Shown: piece by piece, positions 9,701-18,714 of the stretch
Numbering within the stretch: position 1 is the stretch's first letter
How the letters are laid out: each line of letters starts with the position of its first letter
Assembly: GCF_024498195.1 (NCBI RefSeq)
Contig: NZ_CP101824.1
Coordinates: 992,001 to 1,056,000, forward strand
From: Halovivax cerinus
Lineage (GTDB): Archaea; Halobacteriota; Halobacteria; Halobacteriales; Natrialbaceae
Reading direction: 5' to 3'
DNA: 64,000 bases
Translations under genes and position numbers: made by a program
Notes under the pieces: model-generated
Databases searched by the model: none
The model's input: the letters and a program-made list of their open reading frames with translations, nothing else
Told to the model about the DNA's origin: nothing

Positions 9701-10071
9701 CCCAGACACCCGACGACGTGGCCGGGTCGACGATCACGATCGAGGGCGACGAACACGGCGTCGCCTACGTCGACGCCTCACTTTCCGCGGACATCGAGAG
9801 CGAGGGCTACGCCCGCGAGGTCATCCGTCGCGTCCAGGAGATGCGAAAGGACGCCGACCTCGACGTCGAACAACGCATCGCCCTCGAACTCGACGTCGAC
9901 GACGACCGCGTCGCCGACCTCGTCGACGAGCGCATGGACCTCGTTCGCGACGAAGTACGCGCCGACGAAGTCCGTTCGATCTCCGACGGCCACCGCGAGA
10001 CCTGGGACGTCGAGGGCGTCTCGATGGAGCTGGCGATCGAACCGCTGGCGACGGCGGAAGCGTCGGATTGA
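6784..10071 (+). CDS. ileS: isoleucyl-tRNA synthetase
   Basis: Charges tRNA-Ile with isoleucine; 1095 residues, the usual archaeal/eukaryotic-type length. The HIGH signature is present as YTSGAAHMGTTWNKTLKD near residue 52, the editing (CP1) domain includes LVVWTTTPWTIPANTFVAV, and the KMSKS loop reads DGRKMSKSVGNVV near residue 635. The tRNA-binding C-terminal region follows. Residues 245-260 are an acidic insert (SAEPRSADRSGEAAEDGETE) typical of haloarchaeal loops. The last 97 bp of the gene region (9977-10073) are repeated exactly at 11520-11616. Confidence 0.97.
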   Translation: MSRFGEVADQYEPHALEESVFEYWDEVDAYEQTKAHRADGERFFFVDGPPYTSGAAHMGTTWNKTLKDVYLRFLRMQGYDVTDRPGYDMHGLPIETKVEEQLGFENKKDIEAYGEDAFIEACKEFADEQLEGLQSDFQDFGVWMDWEDPYKTVSPEYMEAAWWGFSRAAERDLVEKGHRSISQCPRCETAIANNEVEYEDVEDPSIYVKFDLTDRDGSLVVWTTTPWTIPANTFVAVDEAGDYVGVRAEKSAEPRSADRSGEAAEDGETELLYVAEPKVEDVLSAGRYDDYEVVEELTGADMLGWAYEHPVADEVPDHPDFDGACEVYAADYVDTHGDGTGLVHSAPGHGEEDFERGTELDFPIFCPVGGDGVYTAEGGAYEGQFVRDANEDIIADLEANGSLLASETISHSYGHCWRCDTGIIQIVTEQWFITITDVKEELLDNIEDSEWHPEWARDNRFRDFVEEAPDWNVSRQRYWGIPLPVWTPESDGGASSDTGDGNGVTVDDMIVVATREELAERVDQEIDPETVDLHKDTVDELTITEDGTTYTRVPDVFDVWFDSSVATLGTIGYPGNEDEFEALWPADLIMEAHDQTRGWFWSQLGMGSTAMGEIPYKEVLMHGFALDEDGRKMSKSVGNVVQPHEAIERHGSDAMRLFLLSANPQGDDMRFSWDGMETMERHLRTLWNVFRFPLPYMRLDGFDPVETDLDAVADDLELVDEWVLARLQSTTAEMAAHFDDYRQDRALDALIEFVVEDVSRFYVQAVRERMWDEADSASKTAAYATIYRVLREIVVLLAPYAPFITEELYGTLTGDGGFDTVHMEDWPTADERWADEELETDVSLLRAIEEAGANARQQAGRKLRWPVPRVVVAANDGRLAEAVERHEGLLADRLNAREIEVLGADERWGELEYSAEADMSLLGPAFGDQAGQVMNTLNEASIEEPDLDALEAAVSDVLGEDVDLDDEMVSFVTQTPDDVAGSTITIEGDEHGVAYVDASLSADIESEGYAREVIRRVQEMRKDADLDVEQRIALELDVDDDRVADLVDERMDLVRDEVRADEVRSISDGHRETWDVEGVSMELAIEPLATAEASD

Positions 10072-10073
10072 CG
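9977..10073 (+). repeat. 97-bp direct repeat, copy 1 (ileS 3' end)
   Basis: This stretch holds the last ~31 codons of ileS, its stop codon and 2 further bases. It is identical over all 97 bases to 11520-11616. It is the left boundary of a 1543-bp unit whose only gene is a subtilisin-like protease. Confidence 0.97.
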
Positions 10074-10233
10074 CCCGACTTCCAGGCGCCGTTGTCGAGA
10101 GGAAGACGACGTCGTGTCCGACGATTCACAGACGGATCGGAGACGCCGTAGCGCCCACCGCACCCGCAAACATATTTGTTATTCGAAGTATACGAACGTA
10201 TTTGACTCTCCGAGCCAAAATCAGCACGTACCA

Positions 10234-11516
10234 ATGCCGGCGTACGTCGATCCAGCAGTCGAGGCCCTTCGTGAGAGCAGTGGTGAGGGGACTGTCCGAC
10301 TGCTCCTCGGCGTTATCGGCGATCGAGACGAAATTACGTCGGCCGTTACCGACTCCGACGCGTCCGTGATCGATCGCATCGGTCACTCCGCGCTGCTCGT
10401 CGAGGCACCGAAATCGTCGGTCGAGGCGCTGTGTAGCCTCGATGGCATCTCATCCGTAGAGCTCGATCACGACGACGTGGCGGTTCTGAACCGGGGAAAC
10501 GGGCGATCCCGCCCGCGTTTGACTCGATAGTCTCGCTCCGGGCGTTCGTCTATCGATCGTACTGTGAGACGCTCGCCGTCGGAACGGCCCGAAATGAAGG
10601 ACGATTCATCACCGTCGGTATCGTCGATTCGATCCTGAGGCCGACGGGCGACCTCGCAGACGCCTACACGATCGACCGGCGGCGGAATTACATCGCCGAC
10701 GACGAAGCCGATACGACCGGCCACGGGTCGGACGTACTCGAAATTCTCGGCTACTTCGCACCGCGAGCAACGTTCGAGGTGTACCGGGTCATCGCTCGAA
10801 ACGGGAGAACGAGACGAAGTTCGCTGGCACAGGCGATCGCAGATGCCGCCGACGACGGTGTGGACGTGCTCAATCTCTCGGTCGGCCTCTATCATTCACA
10901 CGAGCCGGCAAACACCTGTAACGGGAACTGCACGGTCGCGACAGAATCGAAATACGCTGCGAAGAACGGGACGACGATCGTCGCAGCGGCGGGAAACCGA
11001 GATGGGGAGTCGGTCAAGGGTGTGTATTGCCCGGCAGTGAACGACTCGGCAATCGGTGTCGGCGGTCTCGTCTCGCGTTGCCGGTCGAACGTCGTAGATA
11101 CCCCCGAATCTGGGCAGTACTGGATCCGAAATCCGACAGTCGAAGGGCCGTTCTGTGGCCAGCGGGGATGCGACGTGAGTGCGTCCTGTCAGGAGAACCG
11201 ACTCGAGCAACCGTGGCGAGGAAACGTCTCGTTTCACAACGGCGAACCCGACACGCTCGCTCCAGTGCACTATCCAGCAGGCGACGCCCGGGAGCCGCTC
11301 TTACAGAAGGGAACGAGCTTCGCGACGCCGATCGTTTCTGGAGTACTAGCCAGTATCTTCGGTGATTTACTCGAGGTGGGCCGGGATCCAGATCCGCAGA
11401 CGGTACGACGAGCAGTCCGTCACAGCGCCAGGGAAATCGACGAGGGGCGGATTGGGAAGTTCGACGCGGAACGAACGTGGACGCACCTGGAGTCGGAATC
11501 CGCACCAGGTGACTGA
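10234..11516 (+). pseudogene. subtilisin-like serine protease (S8), single frameshift between propeptide and catalytic domain
   Basis: The first frame (ATG 10234 to about 10500) encodes an I9-like propeptide (LLLGVIGDRDEIT through VEALCSLDGISSVELDH). It would stop at 10530. The frame one base back carries an intact S8 catalytic domain: Asp in VGIVDSI (codon 10626), His in TTGHGSDVLE (10722), Asn in VAAAGNRDG, and Ser in GTSFATPIVSG (11316), ending at 11516. Adding one g to the run ggg at about 10499-10503 would join them as NRGNG-AIPPAFDS. No Sec or Tat signal is visible. The whole gene lies between two 97-bp copies of the ileS 3' end, and its base composition looks more AT-rich than its neighbours, which suggests acquisition. 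The break may be real or a homopolymer error. Confidence 0.8.
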
Positions 11517-11519
11517 TCA

Positions 11520-11616
11520 CGATCTCCGACGGCCACCGCGAGACCTGGGACGTCGAGGGCGTCTCGATGGAGCTGGCGATCGAACCGCTGGCGACGGCGG
11601 AAGCGTCGGATTGACG
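11520..11616 (+). repeat. 97-bp direct repeat, copy 2 (ileS 3' end remnant)
   Basis: Identical to 9977-10073, but here it follows 3 bases after the protease stop codon and has no upstream ileS sequence. It is therefore a non-coding remnant of the ileS end. The 190 bp between it and the M42 peptidase start show no gene. Confidence 0.97.
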
Positions 11617-11806
11617 GAGGACAGTCGTTCCCTCACCGGGACGGGTTCCCGACGAACGCGGCCCGCAGCCGGACAACCCGGACACACAGTCTGCGTCGAC
11701 GGTGACAGACGGTCGATACGAAGTCGTCTGCCACGACCTGAGAAGGGCCTTCGTCTGCGAGTCTCGCGAGAGACACATTGATGTGGCGTGACTGAGAGTA
11801 CCAGCC

Positions 11807-12877
11807 ATGTCAGAGGCGTTCGACTGGGAGCTGTTACGAGAATTGACCGAGGCCACCGGAATCAGCGGGTTCGAGGGCGACGTCCGAGAAATCGTCCGAC
11901 GGGAACTCGAGGAGTCGACGGATTCAGTGTCGGCCGACGCCCTCGGAAACGTGGTCGGGACGGTCGACGGGACGTCGGCGTATTCCGTCGTCGTCGCCGC
12001 CCACATCGACGAATGGGGATGGATGGTCGAACGGGTCACCGAGGACGGCTTTCTCGAGCTCGAGACCATCGGCGGGACGAACCCCGCAACCCCGGTCTCC
12101 CAGCGAGTGACTGTTCGAACAGCGGACGGATCGATTCCCGGGATCATCGGAGCCGTTCCCCCGCACATGCTCACCGAGGACGTACTCGATTTACGACCGA
12201 CCGAAGGCGAACACCCCGCTCTGAGCGACGACGTCTACGTCGAACTCGGGCTCCCCGCTGACGAAGTACGCGAGCGCGTTACTCCAGGTGACCAGGTCAC
12301 GCTCCGGCGGACGACGGAACGGCTCGGTGAATGCGTGACGGGGAAAGCGTTCGACAACCGAGCGCTGGTTCACATTTTGCTCGAGGCGGCCAGGCGGATC
12401 GAAGACCCCGACGTGACGATTCACTTCGCGGGGACGAGCCAGGAGGAGATCGGGCTTCGGGGAGCGACGGGACTCGCGACCGATCTCGATCCCGACCTCG
12501 CCATCGCGCTCGACATTTCGGTCGCGAACGACCAGCCGTACTTCGACGAGGACGACCGGATCTCGTCGCTCGGCGAGGGGACGGCGATCAAGGTCAAAGA
12601 CCGGGATAGCATCACGAATCCGCTCGTGACGCGACGGCTGCGAGACCTTGCTGAACAGAGAGGGATTCCGCATCAACTCGAGATAACGAACCAGGGGGGC
12701 ACGGATACCGCCGCCTTTCAGCGAGCGCACGGGTCGAAACCGACCGGTGCGCTGCTGTTGCCGACGCGGAACATCCACTCCAACACTGCCTGTGCGTCCG
12801 TCGGCGACATCGAAGCGACGATCGATCTCCTCACCGCATTTCTGGAGACGGAGGCCGGAGACGAGTACATCGCTTGA
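11807..12877 (+). CDS. M42 family metallopeptidase (glutamyl/leucyl aminopeptidase type)
   Basis: A 356-residue cytoplasmic aminopeptidase of the TET/FrvX type, which trims peptides as large oligomers in related archaea. Metal ligands and catalytic residues are visible: AHIDEWGWMV (family consensus AHMDEVG), FDNR, the catalytic Glu in SQEEIGLRGA, Asp in ALDIS, and the final His in LPTRNIHS. The family's PDZ-like insert occupies about residues 70-160 (GTNPATPVSQRVTV). The Trp after DE is unusual but next to, not in, the ligand set. It lies directly downstream of the duplicated ileS end, so its original upstream neighbour was probably ileS. Confidence 0.93.
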   Translation: MSEAFDWELLRELTEATGISGFEGDVREIVRRELEESTDSVSADALGNVVGTVDGTSAYSVVVAAHIDEWGWMVERVTEDGFLELETIGGTNPATPVSQRVTVRTADGSIPGIIGAVPPHMLTEDVLDLRPTEGEHPALSDDVYVELGLPADEVRERVTPGDQVTLRRTTERLGECVTGKAFDNRALVHILLEAARRIEDPDVTIHFAGTSQEEIGLRGATGLATDLDPDLAIALDISVANDQPYFDEDDRISSLGEGTAIKVKDRDSITNPLVTRRLRDLAEQRGIPHQLEITNQGGTDTAAFQRAHGSKPTGALLLPTRNIHSNTACASVGDIEATIDLLTAFLETEAGDEYIA

Positions 12878-13204
<327 letters not shown>

Positions 13205-15403
13205 ATGCGAGACCGTCTTGCGGTCGCGATCGTCTGCCTGCTCGTCCTGTCGCCGTCGCTGGCGGTCGGTACCGTCGCCGCCGACGGGGCGTCTATCGAT
13301 GGTCACCGGGTCGCCGACGAGAGAGCGCTCGACGGGGAGCGACTCGCCGAGGGGGCGCCGTACGAGGACTGGCAGATCGACGGCGAGCAGGCGGAGGAGA
13401 CGGAATCAGCGCTAGAGCGATCCGCGACGCCCGTCGCCGAACCGGCGGCGACGGCGTCGATGCACGCGATCGACCAGTCGACGACACTCCACCACCGGCC
13501 GGACGACGTCGGCACGTTTGGCGCGGTCGTGACCCTGTCGATCCCGGAGCCGGTACGCGCACTCTCCGTCCGGGTGCCGACGAGGGCGACGATCGAGTCG
13601 GCCGACGGCTTCGACGTCGTCGACGGGTCGACGCTTCGATGGAACGGCGAGACGGCCCAGCCGACGGTCACCCTCGGCGTCGAGACCAACCGTCGACAGC
13701 GACGGGGCGGCCACGCGAACACGGGCGATCCCGCCGGGGAACCCGCGCAGCAAGTCTTCGACGCGGGGACAGACCTCGACTTCGCCGAGACGCGCGAGTG
13801 GGGGATCGTCGCCGTTCCACAGCTCGCCCTCGACTGGGAGTACGAACGCGGCCACTCGATCTCGGTCGAGCGATCGGTGGACGTGGCCGGCGACGGTGCC
13901 GTCGGCGAGACCATCGTCGTCTTCGGCCCCGTCGAGGTGTACGAAGCCGAGGCGGGCGGCGAGCGCCACCGGCTGGTCGTCCCACAGGCGGCCGATCTCG
14001 CGGAATCACCGGACGCGATTCTCCAGGCACTGGACGAGGCGAGCAGGGCGTTGACCCTCGGCGCGCCGAACGACGAGTTCTTCGTCGTCGCGGCGCCCGT
14101 CGGCGAGGTCGACTGGCGCGCGGCCGGACTACAGTACGGCGACAGCGATGCCTGGGTCCGGGCCGACGCACCGCTCGACGACCCGGGGTCCGTCTGGCTC
14201 CACGAGTACACGCACTCGCGACAGCCGTTCGCCGGGGTCGGGAACGGCACGACCGAGGCCATCCGGTGGCTCGTCGAAGGGCAGGCCGACTACTACGCGG
14301 CGACGCTGGCACTCGAACTCGGGTACGCCGAGTACGACGAGTTCCGCCGATTCGTAGACCGCGGCTCCCTGTACCCGTACGACCAGGGCGTCCTGTCAGA
14401 CCCCGACACCTGGACGGACCCGGAGACGCCCTACGCCCGCGGCCCGCCCGCGCTCCTCGCGATCGATCGCGAGATCAGGCGAGCGACCGACGGTGACCTG
14501 ACACTGCAACACGCCTTCAGACGGGTGAACGTCGCGGAGACGCCGCTCGAATCGCGGGCGTTCTACGCGGCGGTCGAGGCCGTCGGCGGGGCCGACGCCC
14601 GGGCGACGGCCGAACGCGTCGTCGAGACCGAGACCGTTCCAGACACGCGCACCGAGTCGGCCTATCGGTCGCTGTTCGACGGCGAGCCGACCGCGTTCGA
14701 CCACCGGTTTCGCGACGCCGCGATCACCGTCTCGGGGCCGTATCGCGGCGGCCAGCTCGGCGGGCTGGACGAACTCGTCCCGGGCGAGACGGCCGCGGTA
14801 CCCATCGCGATCGAGAACGAGGACGCCGACACGGGCTACTTCGACGCCGCGCTCGTCGTCGACGGCGCCATCGTCGATGCGACCGCGGGCTCGCTCGACG
14901 CCGGAGATCGGGCGACCGGCACGGTGGCCTGGACGCCGACGGAACCGGGTACGTACGACCTGCGCGTCGGCGACGACCGTCGAACGGTGACCGTCGAGGC
15001 GGCCGCGACGGCGACCGTCTCGGATCTCGTCGTCTCCGACCGCAGCGTCGACCAGGGCGACGACGTTACGGCGACAGCCGTCGTGACCGGGCACCCGGAC
15101 CGGCCGTCGCGAGCGGACGTGCACATCCGGACGCCGGGGGGCACCGTCGCCGAGGAAACCGTCCACCTCGCTCCCGGCGCGACGGCGCGCGTCGAGGCGA
15201 CGTTCACCCTCGATCGCGACGGACTGAACCAGGTGACCGCAGGCGACCGGCAGGCGCTGGTCGGCGTGGGGACGCTCGCCGGCGGCGTCGCCGAGGTCGA
15301 CGCGCTGGCCGAGTCGATCCCGACTCCCGCGATCGCGGGCGGAGCGGTGGTCGTCGCCGCGCTCGGCGGCGTGCTCGCCGCTCGTCGCCACGGTGGCGTG
15401 TGA
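13205..15403 (+). CDS. secreted, C-terminally anchored HExxH metalloprotease-like protein
   Basis: A 732-residue exported protein. It has a Sec signal (residues 1-26, LAVAIVCLLVLSPSLAVG), a beta-rich N-terminal region, and a gluzincin-type zinc site: SVWLHEYTH near residue 335 with a downstream Glu in LVEGQADYYAATLALELGY. Residues about 510-700 look like one or two CARDB/Ig-like beta domains (YDLRVGDDRRTVTVEA; ADVHIRTPGGTV). The end is a hydrophobic helix followed by RRHGG (PAIAGGAVVVAALGGVLAAR), which should anchor it in the membrane. The N-terminal in-frame extension to 13130 lacks signal features, so ATG 13205 is the start. The substrate is unknown. Confidence 0.8.
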   Translation: MRDRLAVAIVCLLVLSPSLAVGTVAADGASIDGHRVADERALDGERLAEGAPYEDWQIDGEQAEETESALERSATPVAEPAATASMHAIDQSTTLHHRPDDVGTFGAVVTLSIPEPVRALSVRVPTRATIESADGFDVVDGSTLRWNGETAQPTVTLGVETNRRQRRGGHANTGDPAGEPAQQVFDAGTDLDFAETREWGIVAVPQLALDWEYERGHSISVERSVDVAGDGAVGETIVVFGPVEVYEAEAGGERHRLVVPQAADLAESPDAILQALDEASRALTLGAPNDEFFVVAAPVGEVDWRAAGLQYGDSDAWVRADAPLDDPGSVWLHEYTHSRQPFAGVGNGTTEAIRWLVEGQADYYAATLALELGYAEYDEFRRFVDRGSLYPYDQGVLSDPDTWTDPETPYARGPPALLAIDREIRRATDGDLTLQHAFRRVNVAETPLESRAFYAAVEAVGGADARATAERVVETETVPDTRTESAYRSLFDGEPTAFDHRFRDAAITVSGPYRGGQLGGLDELVPGETAAVPIAIENEDADTGYFDAALVVDGAIVDATAGSLDAGDRATGTVAWTPTEPGTYDLRVGDDRRTVTVEAAATATVSDLVVSDRSVDQGDDVTATAVVTGHPDRPSRADVHIRTPGGTVAEETVHLAPGATARVEATFTLDRDGLNQVTAGDRQALVGVGTLAGGVAEVDALAESIPTPAIAGGAVVVAALGGVLAARRHGGV

Positions 15404-15500
15404 ACGACGGACAGCGCCTGGCAGCCTCCGTCCGACCCCTGCGTTCGACGTCGCCGCCGGGCGGGTCGACGCCGATCGTGTCCTCGAAACCGGTGACTGG

Positions 15501-15725
15501 TCACCTGTCGACGGCCAGGCCTAGCTCGGCGAACGACGGCTCACGGTCGACCGCCTCCCCGCACCGCGGGCAGTCGGTCATCCCCTCCGTGATGTACGTC
15601 CGCTCGCAATTCCCGCACGAGTACAGCGCGGTCGCGGACCGCTCGTCGGTCTCACGTTCGTCGTCGGGCGACGTCGCTCGCTTCGCTACGTACGCCCGGA
15701 TCCCTTCGGTCACGGTAGATATCAT
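15501..15725 (-). CDS. small zinc-ribbon protein
   Basis: A 74-residue protein with two CxxC pairs, SCGNCERTYI and DCPRCGEAV, spaced as in a single zinc ribbon (about residues 36-58). It belongs to the large class of haloarchaeal small CPxCG-related zinc proteins, most without known function. It is convergent with the membrane protease and lies downstream of prs on the same strand, about 160 nt away. Confidence 0.75.
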   Translation of the reverse strand: MISTVTEGIRAYVAKRATSPDDERETDERSATALYSCGNCERTYITEGMTDCPRCGEAVDREPSFAELGLAVDR

Positions 15726-15885
15726 CGGTCTGTGCTCCCTTCAGACTGGAGAGGTCCGGATAAACGCAGTGACTGTTCTCGGTGCGTGCACGAGACCGAG
15801 GTGGCGTGTGACACGAACTCGATAGGTTCGACAGCGATCCGACAACCGAGAGGGTGGGACGAGACTCACACGGTCTCTCGGTTCG

Positions 15886-16752
15886 TCACTCGAGCGCCTC
15901 GGCGAGCCACGGTGCCGCGGACACGGCACTGGCTGGACCCTCGATCGTATCGGTGCCGTAGATGGTCTCGACGCCAGCGCGAGCGAGGCGGGTGTAGGCG
16001 GCGCCGGCGAGTAGCGGGTGGACGCACCCGACGAAGAGACGCGCGGCGCCGCGGTCGTCGAGGACGCCGATCGCCTCGCTCATCGTCCCGCCGGTGGCGA
16101 CGATGTCGTCGACGACGACCACGTCCCGGTCGGCGACGCGGACGTCGCTCGGCGCGATGTCGACCTCGGTTCCCGATCGACGAGTCTTCTCGAAGTAGTC
16201 GGTCGTCCCCGCCCCGTAGGCGTCGCGGACGGTCGTCGCGATCTCGACGGCGCCGGCGTCGGGCGAGAGGAAGACGGGATCGGCGAGGTCGTCGGGGAGC
16301 GGGTCGGCGAGAGCGGGGGCGGCGTCGACGGTCGTCGCAGGCGGGTCGAAGAAGTCACAGACGGCCGCCTCGTGAGGGTTTGCGGTCACAACCCGATCGG
16401 CACCGGTGGAGATGGCCCGGGCGACGGCCCGCGCCGAGATCGGCTGGCCGGGCTCGAACGCATCGTCCTGCCGAGCGTACCCCATGTAGGGGACGACGGT
16501 GACCACCTCGTCCGCGCCCGCTTTCCGGGCGGCGTCCTGCAACTGTAACAGTTCGACGTGCGCGTCGCTCGACACCGTGGAGGCGACGACCACGACTCGA
16601 TCCGGTACCGCCCCGTCGGCCGCGAACTCGGGCACCGAGGCGAGGAGCTCGCCGTCGGGGAAGCGTTCGATCGAAACCTCGGCGAGCGGTTCGTCGAGTT
16701 CGGCGGCGATCTCGGCCGCGAGCGACTGCGACGAGGACCCACTGACGATCAT
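15886..16752 (-). CDS. prs: ribose-phosphate pyrophosphokinase
   Basis: Makes PRPP from ribose 5-phosphate and ATP for nucleotide, histidine and tryptophan synthesis. The 288-residue length fits the short archaeal class. Visible signatures are the N-terminal SIERFPDGE, the ATP-site segment VVTVVPYMGYARQDDAFEPG, and the PRPP-binding loop VVVVDDIVATGGTMSEAI near residue 215. It starts at ATG 16752 with no competing upstream start. Confidence 0.96.
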   Translation of the reverse strand: MIVSGSSSQSLAAEIAAELDEPLAEVSIERFPDGELLASVPEFAADGAVPDRVVVVASTVSSDAHVELLQLQDAARKAGADEVVTVVPYMGYARQDDAFEPGQPISARAVARAISTGADRVVTANPHEAAVCDFFDPPATTVDAAPALADPLPDDLADPVFLSPDAGAVEIATTVRDAYGAGTTDYFEKTRRSGTEVDIAPSDVRVADRDVVVVDDIVATGGTMSEAIGVLDDRGAARLFVGCVHPLLAGAAYTRLARAGVETIYGTDTIEGPASAVSAAPWLAEALE

Positions 16753-16877
16753 GTCGGAGACGACTGGCGGCGGCTACGAACAGGTTTCGGTTGTCGACGG
16801 CACGGTTCGACGGACGGCGTGACGGGAGTCGGTACCATCCGATCGCGCGGTTCGCCAACGGGAAAATGAACGCCGGG

Positions 16878-17402
16878 CTACGCTGCGCAGAACCCGCCGG
16901 TCGTGTCACCCGCGATCCGAAGCGAACCGGCGCTGTCGATGACGACGATCAGCGAGATGCAGTCGGGTTCGTTCCAGTCGGCCGGCGTCACCTCGACGAA
17001 CTCCGTCCCGTCGAGCCTGACCCGAACGCGGAACTCGCCGCCCGCGTCGGTCCACGATCGGTCCAGGGAGACGCTCCCGGTTCGTCCGTCGATGTCCTTC
17101 GAGACCCAGGCCGCCATCGAGCCGTCGAGTTCGACCTGGATGTCGACCGTGTGGCTCGCGTCGTGGAGGTTGTCGATCGAGATGTCACCGAGAATCGTTC
17201 CCTCGACGCTCGGCGACTCGTTCGACCCCCCCGGGTCCGAACCGTCCGTCGAGTCGCCCGAGCCGTCGTCGGTCGAACCGGATCCCGAGGACTCGTCCGC
17301 GTCGTCGGGGTCGTTCTCGTCCCCGCTCAGGCAACCGGCCGTCGCGCCGAGACCCAGCGCCCCAGCGACCGCGAGATACTGACGTCGTGTCCGCTGTGTC
17401 AT
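16878..17402 (-). CDS. Tat-exported lipoprotein of unknown function
   Basis: A 174-residue protein with a twin-arginine signal (TQRTRRQYLAVAGALGLGA) and a lipobox TAGC at about residues 21-24, so it should be a lipid-anchored surface protein. A Ser/Asp/Gly-rich spacer runs to about residue 65. The rest is a small beta-rich domain (VDIQVELDGSMAAWVSKDID; VRVRLDGTEFVEV) that may form an Ig-like fold. No catalytic motif is seen. Confidence 0.8.
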   Translation of the reverse strand: MTQRTRRQYLAVAGALGLGATAGCLSGDENDPDDADESSGSGSTDDGSGDSTDGSDPGGSNESPSVEGTILGDISIDNLHDASHTVDIQVELDGSMAAWVSKDIDGRTGSVSLDRSWTDAGGEFRVRVRLDGTEFVEVTPADWNEPDCISLIVVIDSAGSLRIAGDTTGGFCAA

Positions 17403-17492
17403 AGGTGACTCTTCGGCCTGTCGCGGATAATCCTTTGTCAGACAATGGTAATATTTCAGATGTTTTCGCGACCGGGAAACGACGCCGACCGA

Positions 17493-18563
17493 TCACGGCG
17501 AGAGAGTCACGTCGACGAACGCGATCCCAGCCGGGTCACGAACACCGATCGTGTGGCGACGAACGTCGTCCGGACCGGCCGCGACGACGGTACCGGTCGA
17601 CGTGACGGCGTAGACGTACCCGTCACCGGAGACGAGGTCGACCAGCGACTCGTCGGTGGTGACGACCGTCCGCCGGGTCGGCACGTCGCTGCCATCGTCG
17701 AGATCGATGGCGAGGAGCGACGAGCCGGAGATCGCGTAGATGCGCTCGTCGGACTCTCCCGTCCCCGAGCCCGAGGCGACGGCGTCGACTGGGTCGTCGA
17801 GGAGTGTTCGCCAGCCGTCCTCGACCGCCTCGTAGAGTCCCGACGCGGTCCCGGCCAGCGGACGGCCGGTTGCGCCTACGTCCCGGACGTCGGTGAGACC
17901 GACGTCGACGAGACCGCCGTCCTGAATCCGCCAGACGCCCCGGTCGGTCGCGACGAAGGGGGTGTCGATCGCCCGAACGGGCGAATCGTCGGCGGTCGAG
18001 CGCGCAGTGGACGCCTCTCCGGAGCGTGACGCCGTCGCCCCCGAGTCGTCGAGAGGGCCGCCTGCCGGCGACACGGTCTCCCCGATCGTCGTCCACTGCG
18101 AGTCGGCCGATCGACTGTCATCGACGGCGAGCGTCCGAACCGCCCCGTCGGGAGATGCGGCGACGACCGAGCCAGCGGCGACGTCGACCGCGACCGCCGA
18201 TCCGAATCCGGTCGGTCGGAGGGCGGCTGCGAGAGCTGTCGACTCCGCGTCGTCGGTCCCCGGCGAGGCGTCTCCGCCCCCGTCTAATCGACGCGGACGG
18301 ACGCCGACGAGGACGTCGTCCGCGGTCGCGACGGCGACGACAACGCCGTCCGCACGTCCGGGGGCGAGATCGCGGTCGGGGGACGCGTCGGTTCCGGATG
18401 GCCCCACTGCCACGTCGCGTGCGGCTCGCCGGTCGAGCAGCGAGAACTCGCCGACCGCGGTCCCCGTCACACGAACGCCGACGAGACCGGTCTCACTCGC
18501 GACGAGGCAGGTGCTGGCGCCGCGTCGCTCGTCGTAGACGCGCTTCTCCTCGATGGTCTGCAT
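17493..18563 (-). CDS. beta-propeller protein (HVO_0234 family-like)
   Basis: A 356-residue protein starting MQTIEEKRVYDERRG. Repeated short beta motifs (VYAVTSTGTVVAAGPDDVRR; GVWRIQDGGLVDVGL; LYEAVEDGWRTLLDDP; YAISGSSLLAIDLDDG) indicate a beta-propeller. It resembles the haloarchaeal HVO_0234 family, which I recall as sitting beside glmM, as here; that family assignment is from memory. There is a Ser/Thr/Asp-rich loop around residues 165-195. No enzyme motif or export signal is visible. It is divergent from glmM. Confidence 0.7.
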   Translation of the reverse strand: MQTIEEKRVYDERRGASTCLVASETGLVGVRVTGTAVGEFSLLDRRAARDVAVGPSGTDASPDRDLAPGRADGVVVAVATADDVLVGVRPRRLDGGGDASPGTDDAESTALAAALRPTGFGSAVAVDVAAGSVVAASPDGAVRTLAVDDSRSADSQWTTIGETVSPAGGPLDDSGATASRSGEASTARSTADDSPVRAIDTPFVATDRGVWRIQDGGLVDVGLTDVRDVGATGRPLAGTASGLYEAVEDGWRTLLDDPVDAVASGSGTGESDERIYAISGSSLLAIDLDDGSDVPTRRTVVTTDESLVDLVSGDGYVYAVTSTGTVVAAGPDDVRRHTIGVRDPAGIAFVDVTLSP

Positions 18564-18645
18564 GGGCGGAACTCGGGTCCGACCGGGAAAGGCGTGACGT
18601 CCGCTCCCCGAACGCGTCGCGTCCGGGGGCGTCTAGGCAACCCAC

Positions 18646-18695
18646 CCGCTTCGGAGCGCCTTTGAGGTGGCCGCTTCGGAATCCCTTTGAGGTGG
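18646..18695. repeat. 25-bp tandem duplication before glmM
   Basis: Two adjacent 25-bp units, 18646-18670 and 18671-18695, share ccgcttcgga at one end and ctttgaggtgg at the other and differ only in the middle. The second ends 19 nt before the glmM ATG. The ctttga element in each copy lies where a TATA box would be expected only in the second copy. Confidence 0.85.
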
Positions 18696-18714
18696 GCGGT
18701 CGGACTAGGGGTCG

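Noticed and set aside
9977-11616. Insertion sequence flanked by target-site duplication
   Set aside because: The flanking repeat is 97 bp, far longer than IS duplications. There is no transposase and no terminal inverted repeat.
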